Assembly (NCBI GenBank): GCA_030042795.1
Contig: JASHYZ010000620.1
Location: 1 to 6,294, forward strand
Origin: Terriglobia bacterium
Lineage (GTDB): Bacteria > Acidobacteriota > Terriglobia > UBA7540
Direction of reading: 5' to 3'
Length of the DNA: 6,294 nt
Each line of letters opens with the position of its first letter. The stretch's first letter is position 1. A program made the translations under genes and the position numbers. Under the pieces are notes generated by a model. That model was not told the DNA's origin and ran no database searches. It saw nothing but the letters and a program-made list of their open reading frames with translations. This document shows positions 1-5,573 of this stretch, piece by piece.

Positions 1-322
1 TCTTGCGCCGCAGGTAGTCCAGACATACATTGGTGACCACCCGATAGAGCCATGTGGAGAACCGTGATTCAAACCGAAAGTGGCTGAGCGAGCGGTAGAC
101 CTTGAGGAACACCTCCTGAAACAAGTCAGAGGCCTCATCCGCCCCGCCCGCCACACGCAACACCAGACGCAATACACCCTGGTCATATTGGCGCACCAAG
201 GCATCAAACGCCGAGCGGTCTCCCGCCTGGGCCTGGCGGATGAGGACACTTTCCTCCGCCCCCGCCCCAGGCGAGCCCTCGGCGGGAATTTTGCCAGCTA
301 ACTCCAAACAGGCGCCGTCCAT
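1..322 (-). CDS. ECF-type RNA polymerase sigma factor, N-terminal part (truncated at left edge)
   Basis: Translating the minus strand from ATG at 322 gives 107 uninterrupted codons reaching the window edge. Residues 1-25 are a variable leader. From about residue 27 the protein reads as sigma-70 region 2: ESVLIRQAQAGDRSAFDALV, then a region 2.1/2.2-like helix with ADEASDLFQEVFLKVYRSL (about 61-79), and a region 2.3/2.4-like stretch with FRFESRFSTWLYRVVTNVC and LDYLRRK (82-107). This is the core-binding and -10-recognition half of an extracytoplasmic-function sigma factor; the region 4 half should lie beyond the edge. An in-frame TAA at 329-331 shows the start cannot be further upstream. The nearest purine-rich ribosome site (AGGAG) is about 20 bases away, so initiation signals are weak. 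No anti-sigma gene is visible in the window. The family is clear; the target regulon is not. Confidence 0.9.
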   Translation of the reverse strand, partial: MDGACLELAGKIPAEGSPGAGAEESVLIRQAQAGDRSAFDALVRQYDQGVLRLVLRVAGGADEASDLFQEVFLKVYRSLSHFRFESRFSTWLYRVVTNVCLDYLRRK

Positions 323-346
323 TCGAAGTTATCTTTCTTCTTCTCC

Positions 347-390
347 TACCCGCTTATTTTGACGTATCTCTATCCAAAAGGTAAGCGGTA
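347..390. repeat. Inverted repeat upstream of the sigma factor gene
   Basis: CCGCTTA at 350-356 is repeated inverted as TAAGCGG at 382-388. Allowing one bulged C extends the arms to nine pairs (347-355 with 382-390). It lies 25-68 bases upstream of the sigma factor ATG, where its promoter or 5' leader should be. It could be a regulator site or a leader hairpin; neither is demonstrated. Confidence 0.4.
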
Positions 391-561
391 GACGGCAAGG
401 GCCAGGTGCTGGGAGGTAGGGTTTCAGCAACCGACCGCTCCCGCTCGATGTCTTGGAGCGTGACCGAAAGCACTGCTGAAGAGGAAGCCATAGTTGTTTG
501 ACGTCGAGACAGCTTCAGACTCTATGTGAAAACTCGTGCTCCGTCCTCGCCCGGTGTGGAC

Positions 562-591
562 TCCCGCTCCCCGCGAAAGCGGGGAGCGGGA
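562..591. repeat. Perfect 13-bp hairpin with GAAA tetraloop
   Basis: TCCCGCTCCCCGC at 562-574 pairs perfectly with GCGGGGAGCGGGA at 579-591, leaving only GAAA as the loop, a GNRA-type tetraloop that stabilises RNA hairpins. No T-run follows on either strand, so it is not a classic intrinsic terminator. It may be a dispersed palindromic element or a structured RNA part between two divergent genes. Confidence 0.75.
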
Positions 592-618
592 ATCTACAAC
601 TTCTCACACACTTCATGG

Positions 619-634
619 CCGCCATCGATGGCGG
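619..634. repeat. Perfect 16-bp palindrome
   Basis: CCGCCATCGATGGCGG is its own reverse complement with no spacer. A spacerless dyad is better suited to binding a dimeric protein than to forming an RNA hairpin. It lies about 215 bases upstream of padR and about 300 bases upstream of the sigma factor gene, so it is not in an obvious core promoter. Confidence 0.6.
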
Positions 635-811
635 ATAGCTGCCCTTACATCGCAAAGTCCTTGGCTTGCGGAGAGCCCGATTATAGCGGAATTCGGAGGG
701 GCGCGGTCCGTGTGTGCGCACTTCAGACAACCCGCGCGGGCTGGACGCTTCGTGGCGACCCGCCTTGTGGCTGGTGTGAACGCACCCACTGCGAAACTTT
801 TTCTGCACCCC

Positions 812-844
812 TTGACTATCTATAATCATTAGTGTAGATAGTCA
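812..844 (+). promoter_or_regulatory. padR promoter embedded in a 10-bp inverted repeat (probable PadR operator)
   Basis: TGACTATCTA at 813-822 and TAGATAGTCA at 835-844 form a perfect 10-bp inverted repeat with a 12-base centre. That centre holds a second dyad, TAATCATTA (823-831). A -35-like TTGACT (812-817) is followed 17 bases later by a weak -10-like TAGATA (835-840), so both boxes fall in the repeat arms. Transcription would then start about 847-849, at or next to the padR ATG. Alternatively TATAAT at 821-826 is the -10, with a poor -35 near 798-803. PadR proteins commonly bind AT-rich dyads in their own promoters, so autoregulation is the natural inference. There is no ribosome binding site before ATG 849, consistent with a leaderless or near-leaderless message. 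Confidence 0.65.
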
Positions 845-848
845 TAGT

Positions 849-1178
849 ATGGGTAAACCAAGCGACCTCGTGCAAGGAACTCTCGACTTGCTGATTCTGA
901 AAACCATTGCGCTCGAACCTAAACACGGCTGGGCTATTGCCAAGAGAATTCAACAGATCTCGCGTGACGTGCTTCAGGTTCAGCAAGGCTCTCTCTATCC
1001 GGCTCTACATCGCCTGGAACAAAAGGCCTGGATCCGAGCCAAATGGGCAGCAACCGAAACGGGCAGGGAGGCCAAGTTCTATTCGTTGACCGCTGCCGGG
1101 CGGAAGCAACTGGAAAAGGAAGCTGCAAATTGGGACCGGCTGTCTTCGGCGATAAACCTCGTGGTGCAGGCGTCGTAG
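849..1178 (+). CDS. PadR-family transcriptional repressor (acidobacterial type)
   Basis: This 109-residue protein is a small cytoplasmic DNA-binding regulator with a PadR winged helix-turn-helix. Visible landmarks are GTLDLLILKTIALEP (10-24), HGWAIAKRIQ (26-35), the recognition-helix region QGSLYPALHRLEQ (46-58), a beta wing around WIRAKWAATETGREAKFYSL (61-80) and a C-terminal helix LTAAGRKQLEKEAANWDRLS (80-99) that in PadR proteins mediates dimerisation. Length and motifs match the acidobacterial PadR subfamily found directly upstream of duplicated orphan permeases. The stop codon overlaps the ribosome binding site of the permease gene, so the two are almost certainly co-transcribed and perhaps translationally coupled. 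The promoter lies in a strong inverted repeat, suggesting that the protein represses its own operon. The inducing ligand cannot be read from the sequence. Confidence 0.93.
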   Translation: MGKPSDLVQGTLDLLILKTIALEPKHGWAIAKRIQQISRDVLQVQQGSLYPALHRLEQKAWIRAKWAATETGREAKFYSLTAAGRKQLEKEAANWDRLSSAINLVVQAS

Positions 1179-1184
1179 GAGGTG
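1177..1184 (+). promoter_or_regulatory. Ribosome binding site that fixes the permease start
   Basis: AGGAGGTG, nearly identical to the anti-Shine-Dalgarno complement, lies five bases before ATG 1190 and shares its first two bases with the padR TAG stop (1176-1178). It decides the permease start: the frame stays open upstream to 1043, but that part only overlaps padR. Confidence 0.9.
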
Positions 1185-1189
1185 GTGTT

Positions 1190-3817
1190 ATGGCATGGAT
1201 CGAGAAACTATGGGTTCGGTTAAGGACGTTGTTCCGCCGCGGACGGTTTGTCAGGAAACTCGACCGCGAGATTCTGTTCCATCTTGATGAGCTGATTGCA
1301 GAGAACATCGCTGCCGGCTTGAGGCCGGAAGATGCAAAGTACGCTGCGCTGAGAACGTTTGGCAACTCCACGTTGGCGAGGGAAGAGGCACAAGAAACGT
1401 GGGGCTGGAGGTGGCTCGAACAAATCGGCCAGGATCTGCGCTACGGATTTCGCGGAATGCGCCGGGATGTGGGTTCCACCATGTTTGCGATTCTCATTGC
1501 CGGCCTCGGCATCGGTGGCGCTTCGACGGTGTTCAGCGTGGTCAATACGTTGCTGCTGCGTCCTCTTCCCTTTCGCGATCCTGGACGCTTGGTATGGATT
1601 GGCAATGGGGAAAACTATAGCACCCAAGCCGAACAGTATTCTGACCTCCGGGACCAGAACCAGTCGTTTTCTGATCTGGCGGGTTGGTCCGGGTACTACC
1701 GCGCGGGCGACCAAGAACTGACAGGAAATGGCGAGCCCGAGCGTCTCACGAGCGTTCCCGTGACCGGAAACTTCTTCGCATTGCTGGGAGTGGAACCCGC
1801 GATCGGAAGGTCGTTCACGAGTGAGGAGTGCCAAGGGAAGTATTTTGCCCCGCCTGCCATGCTGCTGAGCTACAGTTTCTGGCGCAGGCGGTTTGCTTCA
1901 GACCCCGGCGTGGTAGGCCGGAAGTTGGTCTTGAACAACCAGCCCGTGACGGTGGTGGGCGTGCTGCCTGCGTCCTTCGATTTCGCGAGCGTCTTTGCTC
2001 CAGGCACGCCGATCGATATCTTTATTCCCTGGCCGCTGATGGACAAAACAAAACCCCAGGGAAACACGATGTGGATCATCGGAAGGCTGAAGCCCGACGC
2101 TACGGCGAAGAGCGCGCAGGCTGAGTTCACCGTCTTGGCGAAACAACTCAACGGGCAACATCCGGAGCGCAATCCGATCAACCCGAAGCTGGTTCCGCTC
2201 GAACAGCACGTGAGCGGACAAGTGCGCCCAGCTCTGCTGGTGCTGATGTGCGCGGTTGGCGTGGTGATGTTGATTGTCTGCGCCAATCTCTCTCATCTGC
2301 AAATGGCGCGAATGGGAGCGCGGCAAAAGGAAATGGCGATACGAGCGGCGTTAGGAGCTGGGCGTTTTCGGCTGCTGCGTCAGATGCTGACCGAGAGCGT
2401 AACTCTCTCTTGTTGTGGCGCTGCCCTAGGCCTCCTTCTCGCCGTGGCGGGTACGCGCGAGTTGGCGCATCTCGATGCGCTTAACCTTCCTCTTTTGGAG
2501 AGCGTTCGGGTAGATGGGAGCACGCTGGCCTTCACCTTGTTGGCCGCGGTTGCTGCGGGCGTGCTCTTTGGCCTGGCGCCCGCCCTCCAGGTCCCGGCAT
2601 ACACGCTCCGCGAAGGGCTGCAAGACGTGGGCCGCGAGTTGACTGGCAGCCACCGGCACGGCTGGTTCCGGGACGGACTGGTAGTTTCCGAATTCGCCCT
2701 GGCTTGCGTGCTGCTCGTCGGCGCAACGCTGCTCATGCAAAGTTTTTTACATGTCCTGGACGTGAATCTGGGATTTCAACCGGAGCGCGCAGCCGCGCTG
2801 AGGATCGACCCGAGTTTTCGGATGTCGAGTCTCGCGCAACAAAACGTATTCATCGACGATGTGCTGCGTCGCGCCCGGTCAGTTCCAGGAATCGCGGCAG
2901 CCGGAATAGCCGATGTCCTGCCGATGGACGGGGACCGGTCCTGGCAAGTCCAGGGCCAAGGACAGGCATACGACAGGGAGCACCGCCCGGAGGCGTTTAT
3001 TCGCGTCGTGACCGACGGTTACTTCGAGGCTCTGAGAATTCCGTTGAAGTCGGGGAGAGAATTCACGGAGAGCGATCGCGCGTCAAGCGAACCCGTGGTG
3101 ATTGTCAACGAGACTATGGCTCGGACCCTTTGGCCTGGGCAGGACGCGGTGGGACAGATGGTAACGCAGGACGGGGGACGACGAGTGGTGGGCGTGGTTG
3201 GCGATGTCCATCACGGAGGACCCGAGAGATCGGGTGGGTTAGAAATGTATCTGCCGATGCGCCAAAAACGGGACTACCCGGCGATGAGGCTTGTGGTGCG
3301 GACCGCACTTCCACCAGACAGCCTGGCGGCAAGTATCCGGGCGGCGCTACGGCCAATCGATCCGAATCTCCCCGTCACGGAGTTTCAAACGCTACAAGAT
3401 TTGGTGGATAAGGCCGTGTCACCGCGGCGTTTTCTAGCAATGCTACTCGCGGGGTTTGCCGGGTTCGCGCTGTTGCTGGCTTCGCTCGGGATTTACGCGC
3501 TGATTTCTTATTCGGTGAATCAGCGCACAAGAGAGATTGGTATCTGCATGGCCCTGGGAGCGAGCGCAGCTCTGGTGCGGCGAGAAGTACTTATGAAAAC
3601 GCTGCGGCTGGCTCTCAGCGGTGTGGCACTAGGAACGCTCGTTTCGTTAGCGTTGACCAGGTGGCTGGAGTCCCTGCTGTTTGGTACAACTCCAACAGAT
3701 CCTGTAGCGTTCTTGGGCGTGATCTTGCTTCTTTGCGCGGAAGCGTTGCTTGCGGGTTACATTCCGGCGCGACGAGCCTCACGTATTGACCCGATGATTG
3801 CCCTGAGAATTGGCTGA
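1190..3817 (+). CDS. ADOP-type duplicated orphan ABC permease (MacB/FtsX-like)
   Basis: 875 residues. Residues 1-90 are a cytoplasmic prefix typical of these permeases (LDREILFHLDELIAENIAAG at 24-43, then LRTFGN at 54-59). Half one: membrane segment about 97-121, a MacB-like periplasmic domain about 125-340, then an FtsX-like block with segments about 345-366, 402-421 and 446-466 and the loop RQKEMAIRAALGAGRFRLLR (378-397). Half two repeats the plan: segment about 496-517, periplasmic domain about 520-735, segments about 748-772, 806-825 and 838-857, with the loop RTREIGICMALGAS (779-792). Eight segments in one chain correspond to a fused dimer of a four-segment MacB permease. MacB-type permeases act with an ATPase as mechanotransmission or export machines, but no ATPase gene adjoins this one. 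The prefix domain and the upstream PadR are the diagnostic context. The frame is intact. Substrate and partner ATPase are unknown. Confidence 0.93.
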   Translation: MAWIEKLWVRLRTLFRRGRFVRKLDREILFHLDELIAENIAAGLRPEDAKYAALRTFGNSTLAREEAQETWGWRWLEQIGQDLRYGFRGMRRDVGSTMFAILIAGLGIGGASTVFSVVNTLLLRPLPFRDPGRLVWIGNGENYSTQAEQYSDLRDQNQSFSDLAGWSGYYRAGDQELTGNGEPERLTSVPVTGNFFALLGVEPAIGRSFTSEECQGKYFAPPAMLLSYSFWRRRFASDPGVVGRKLVLNNQPVTVVGVLPASFDFASVFAPGTPIDIFIPWPLMDKTKPQGNTMWIIGRLKPDATAKSAQAEFTVLAKQLNGQHPERNPINPKLVPLEQHVSGQVRPALLVLMCAVGVVMLIVCANLSHLQMARMGARQKEMAIRAALGAGRFRLLRQMLTESVTLSCCGAALGLLLAVAGTRELAHLDALNLPLLESVRVDGSTLAFTLLAAVAAGVLFGLAPALQVPAYTLREGLQDVGRELTGSHRHGWFRDGLVVSEFALACVLLVGATLLMQSFLHVLDVNLGFQPERAAALRIDPSFRMSSLAQQNVFIDDVLRRARSVPGIAAAGIADVLPMDGDRSWQVQGQGQAYDREHRPEAFIRVVTDGYFEALRIPLKSGREFTESDRASSEPVVIVNETMARTLWPGQDAVGQMVTQDGGRRVVGVVGDVHHGGPERSGGLEMYLPMRQKRDYPAMRLVVRTALPPDSLAASIRAALRPIDPNLPVTEFQTLQDLVDKAVSPRRFLAMLLAGFAGFALLLASLGIYALISYSVNQRTREIGICMALGASAALVRREVLMKTLRLALSGVALGTLVSLALTRWLESLLFGTTPTDPVAFLGVILLLCAEALLAGYIPARRASRIDPMIALRIG

Positions 3818-4082
3818 GCTCAAATTCCCGCCAATCTGCCATGGCCCTTGCCAAGTCAAGTAAGGATGGAACGGCAACGGGAGCAAAAGCGCGGTGCTGA
3901 AAGCGGCGCGCGTTCGGAAGGTGCTGCTGGTCGGCCCTTTCAGCTTATCCGATGCCGCTAACGATGGTTGGAGCGCTGGGATCTGAGCATGAAGGGGAGG
4001 CTCTATAGAGTGATCAGTGAGAAGCTCGGCGCAGTGAGAATCTTACCCTTCCACCACGCCGAGCTTCCGAAGAACGTTGAGG
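3818..4082. other. Gene-free spacer between convergent genes
   Basis: 265 bases between the permease stop and the stop of the minus-strand exported protein gene. No intrinsic terminator with a T-run was found for either gene. It contains an 8-bp inverted repeat GCTGAAAG/CTTTCAGC (3896-3903 and 3937-3944), a 10-bp palindrome CTCTATAGAG (4001-4010) and an 11-bp inverted repeat (4021-4067). Two short open frames on the plus strand (ending near 3986 and 4132) have no recognisable product. Confidence 0.55.
4021..4067. repeat. 11-bp inverted repeat downstream of the exported protein gene
   Basis: GAAGCTCGGCG at 4021-4031 is perfectly complementary to CGCCGAGCTTC at 4057-4067, with a 25-base loop. 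It starts about 16 bases beyond the stop of the minus-strand gene and 200 bases beyond the permease stop, a suitable place to end or protect either transcript. The lack of a T-run on either side argues against a standard intrinsic terminator. Confidence 0.6.
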
Positions 4083-4460
4083 TTAATGGCTCGGGGGAGT
4101 CGCGTTGGTGCCGCTACCCTCAGCATGCTTGATGGCGGCGTTCTCGCGCTCTGTTTCCTGCTTGAGTTGATTGGCTTCGGCTCCCGTCAACGGGCCCTTG
4201 GCTTTATCCTGCTGCTCGGTTGCCTGGATTGTTTTCTCGCCTTTCTCCAGTTTGGTCGCTTCCGTCTTGTTGAGCTTGCCGCTCTGGATGCCCTGACGAA
4301 TTTGCATCTGTTGCTGGCGCTGCACACTGCCGAGGCGGGCCGCCGGTCCCCGCTGGGCAAGCGCAGGACCTGGCAGAGCTAGAGCAAGTATGAATGCTGC
4401 CATCACGGAAGATCCCGTGATGAGTCGAATGATTGAACTGGGCACTTTCGTTTCCTCCAT
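4083..4460 (-). CDS. Small exported helical-repeat protein of unknown function
   Basis: 125 residues from ATG 4460, which has an AAGGA site four bases upstream (4465-4469). A longer frame to 4595 exists, but the extra 45 residues would precede the signal peptide and look non-coding. Residues 1-35 form a signal peptide: Lys5 and Arg12, hydrophobic core VMAAFILALAL (19-29), cleavage after ALA at 33-35. The mature part of about 90 residues is rich in Gln, Lys, Glu and Ala with no Cys, Phe, Trp or Tyr. It contains two copies of a helical motif of pattern GxLxxxEAxxL, starting at residues 61 (GKLNKTEATKLE) and 89 (GPLTGAEANQLK), 28 residues apart, preceded by a Gln-rich stretch (47-53). Similar small periplasmic proteins with SGxLTxxEAxxLE repeats occur in environmental bacteria, from memory, without a known role. 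It stands alone between convergent and divergent neighbours. Confidence 0.75.
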   Translation of the reverse strand: MEETKVPSSIIRLITGSSVMAAFILALALPGPALAQRGPAARLGSVQRQQQMQIRQGIQSGKLNKTEATKLEKGEKTIQATEQQDKAKGPLTGAEANQLKQETERENAAIKHAEGSGTNATPPSH

Positions 4461-4621
4461 ATCGTCCTTGCCGTTGGCAGGACGCTTCGGCAGGCCCCAA
4501 GCCCTCCACTTGCTCAAACACCGGTGACCACAGAAAGTTGCGCCCTCCGGGGAAAGACAGAGGTTGAGTTTATGGCGCGAGACGGGGAGTCGCAACCATC
4601 GCGTCGATCAGGCTGGCCGAC

Positions 4622-4638
4622 GCAGAGTTAAACTCTGC
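4622..4638. repeat. Operator-like dyad
   Basis: GCAGAGTT and AACTCTGC form perfect 8-base arms around a single A. With a one-base centre it cannot fold into a hairpin with full arms, so it resembles a binding site for a dimeric protein. It lies about 160 bases upstream of the exported protein ATG and 160 bases upstream of the toxin start; no bound protein is known. Confidence 0.45.
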
Positions 4639-4690
4639 AGCTCCGCCTCCGGCTCGATCTGCGCTACCTTGGATCATCCGGTGGGCGTAA

Positions 4691-4740
4691 CCTGTCATTC
4701 CGAGTGCCCCCGTGCTGTTCGGCGCCGCGAGAAATCTCGC
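4691..4740. repeat. Possible degenerate dispersed intergenic repeat
   Basis: The segment starts with TGTCATTCCGAG (4693-4704) and ends with an inverted pair GCGAGA-AA-TCTCGC (4727-4740). A 'GTCATTCCGAG ... GAATCTCGC' arrangement is, from memory, a widespread intergenic repeat in Acidobacteriota and other environmental genomes. Only one copy is present here, so repeat status rests on recollection. Confidence 0.4.
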
Positions 4741-4757
4741 TCTGGTTCCCCGAGCAC

Positions 4758-4792
4758 ATTCTGTTGACAGAATACTCCTCCAAGTGCATAAT
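4758..4792 (+). promoter_or_regulatory. Near-consensus sigma-70 promoter overlapped by a palindrome (higBA operator candidate)
   Basis: TTGACA (4764-4769), a 17-base spacer and CATAAT (4787-4792) make a sigma-70 promoter with one mismatch. The -35 box sits at the middle of the inverted repeat ATTCTGTTGACAGAAT (4758-4773; 7-base arms, two-base centre). A repressor bound there would block RNA polymerase, as expected for autoregulation by the downstream XRE-type antitoxin. The predicted transcription start is about 4799-4800, coinciding with the GTG proposed as the toxin start, so the message would be leaderless. Confidence 0.7.
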
Positions 4793-4798
4793 GAATCT

Positions 4799-5158
4799 GT
4801 GAAATGGGAGGTGGAGTTCACCGACGAGTTCAGCGAGTGGTGGCTGACGCTGACGGAAAGCCAACAAGACGATCTGGCCAGGTCGGTGGGACTGTTGGAG
4901 GTATTGGGTCCGGCACTAGGCTTTCCGCACAGTAGCAAGGTCAACGGCTCGCGCTACCCCCAGATGCGCGAACTGCGAACACAGAGCGGCGGACGGCCAC
5001 TTCGAACGCTCTATGCCTTTGATCCGTTGCGCACCGCCATCCTCCTGATTGGCGGGGACAAGACAGGGGACGGCCGGTGGTATGAAAAGTTCGTTCTCGT
5101 TGCGGACCGCCTGTACGAGACGCACCTGGAGGAGCTTCGGAAGGAGGGAAAACTCTAA
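4799..5158 (+). CDS. higB: HigB-like (RelE/ParE superfamily, Gp49-like) toxin
   Basis: 119 residues from GTG 4799. The frame is open upstream to 4712, but those codons run through the promoter and repeat DNA, and the family N-terminus (KWEVEFTDEFSEWW) begins right after the GTG. The conserved C-terminal half has the signature of Gp49-like HigB toxins: YPQMRELRTQSGGRPLRTLY (53-72), AFDPLRTAILLIGGDKTGD (73-91) and RWYEKFVLVADRLYETHL (93-110). Such toxins are small mRNA endonucleases that cut transcripts at the ribosome; catalysis uses basic residues, here candidates among Arg58, Arg60, Arg70, Lys88 and Arg93. The stop TAA shares its last base with the antitoxin ATG (TAATG), so translation is coupled. 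Toxin-before-antitoxin order is the HigBA hallmark. No ribosome binding site precedes the GTG, which agrees with a leaderless start. Confidence 0.88.
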   Translation: MKWEVEFTDEFSEWWLTLTESQQDDLARSVGLLEVLGPALGFPHSSKVNGSRYPQMRELRTQSGGRPLRTLYAFDPLRTAILLIGGDKTGDGRWYEKFVLVADRLYETHLEELRKEGKL

Positions 5159-5475
5159 TGCCCACACGAAAGTTTCAGGAGTTGCTGGATGAGATGCCCG
5201 CCGCGCGGCGGAAGAAGATTGCACGGCGCGTTGAGGAAGCTCTGGCTGCTATGCCGCTTGAGGAACTGCGCCGGGCGCGGCAAATGACCCAGGTGGAGAT
5301 CGCCCAAATGCTCGGAGTAAACCAGGGAGAGGTGTCGAAGATCGAACATCGCACGGACGTTTACCTGAGCACTCTGGCCAGCTACGTGGAAGCTCTTGGG
5401 GGGCGCTTGGAAATCCGCGCGGTTTTTCCTGACCGTGAGATGCGCATTAGCCAGTTTGAGGGCTTGGCGAAGTAG
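5158..5475 (+). CDS. higA: HigA-like XRE-family antitoxin
   Basis: 105 residues, starting at the ATG that overlaps the toxin stop by one base. Residues 1-35 are a charged helical N-terminus (FQELLDEMP, RRKKIARRVEEALAAMP). Residues 36-82 are a Cro/C1-type helix-turn-helix: LRRARQMTQVEIAQMLGVNQ, then GEVSKIE and LSTLASYVEALGG. The C-terminal tail GGRLEIRAVF (81-90) is the beta-strand end common in this antitoxin group. By family it neutralises the upstream HigB toxin by direct binding and, as dimer or complex, represses their shared promoter; the palindrome on the -35 box at 4758-4773 is the obvious site. Toxin and antitoxin sizes and order resemble the mycobacterial Rv3182/Rv3183-type pair (from memory). 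Confidence 0.9.
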   Translation: MPTRKFQELLDEMPAARRKKIARRVEEALAAMPLEELRRARQMTQVEIAQMLGVNQGEVSKIEHRTDVYLSTLASYVEALGGRLEIRAVFPDREMRISQFEGLAK

Positions 5476-5504
5476 GGTTGAGAATCAAGAAGCCCCTAGA
5501 TTAT

Positions 5505-5525
5505 CGCAGAGCTAGTCGCTCTGCG
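5505..5525. repeat. 8-bp hairpin just downstream of the antitoxin gene
   Basis: CGCAGAGC (5505-5512) pairs perfectly with GCTCTGCG (5518-5525) around the loop TAGTC. It lies 29 bases past the higA stop, the right place for a transcript end, but the following bases are GC-rich rather than T-rich, so it is a stem-loop of uncertain role rather than a proven terminator. Confidence 0.55.
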
Positions 5526-5573
5526 CCGGCCGGCCCTTCGGGACATCGGTCGCGGTAGACCCGTAGGCGGCAT

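Larger units (their letters stand above)
323..848. other. Gene-free divergent intergenic region
   Basis: About 525 bases separate the divergent sigma factor and padR genes. Three reading frames of about 100 codons overlap here on both strands, but none resembles a known protein: they are rich in Arg, Pro, Ser, Cys and Trp with no domain pattern, as expected for chance frames in GC-rich DNA. The region holds an inverted repeat near 347-390, a hairpin at 562-591, a perfect palindrome at 619-634, a 10-bp palindrome CCCGCGCGGG at 731-740, and the padR promoter/operator at 812-844. Confidence 0.6.
4461..4798. other. Divergent intergenic region between exported protein and toxin genes
   Basis: 338 bases containing no supported gene. 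From left to right it holds the leader of the minus-strand exported protein gene, a near-perfect dyad at 4622-4638, a dispersed-repeat-like segment around 4691-4740, and the toxin-antitoxin promoter and palindrome at 4758-4792. Open frames crossing it are extensions of the flanking genes or chance frames. Confidence 0.6.

Noticed and set aside
498..526. TTGACG with a TCTATG 17 bases later as a promoter
   Set aside because: The -10 match is poor and no gene starts downstream within a sensible distance.
812..826. TTGACT and TATAAT read together as one promoter
   Set aside because: They are only three bases apart, so they cannot be the -35 and -10 of the same promoter.
515..832. Overlapping reading frames of about 100 codons on both strands
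   Set aside because: They run across the hairpin and palindrome, have Arg/Pro/Ser-rich chance composition and show no recognisable domain; no ribosome site supports them.
1043..1189. A 49-codon upstream extension of the permease reading frame
   Set aside because: It lies inside padR in another frame, has no export or domain features, and the strong AGGAGGTG site points to ATG 1190.
3989..4132. A 47-codon plus-strand frame, and a shorter open stretch ending near 3986, after the permease
   Set aside because: The composition looks protein-like but nothing is recognisable, there is no good ribosome site, and the end overlaps the minus-strand exported protein gene.
4461..4595. N-terminal extension of the exported protein to ATG 4595
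   Set aside because: It would place 45 Cys/Arg-containing residues before a clear signal peptide; ATG 4460 has a ribosome site.
4712..4798. Upstream start for the HigB-like toxin
   Set aside because: The extra codons traverse a repeat-like segment and the promoter boxes, and toxin homology begins at the GTG at 4799.
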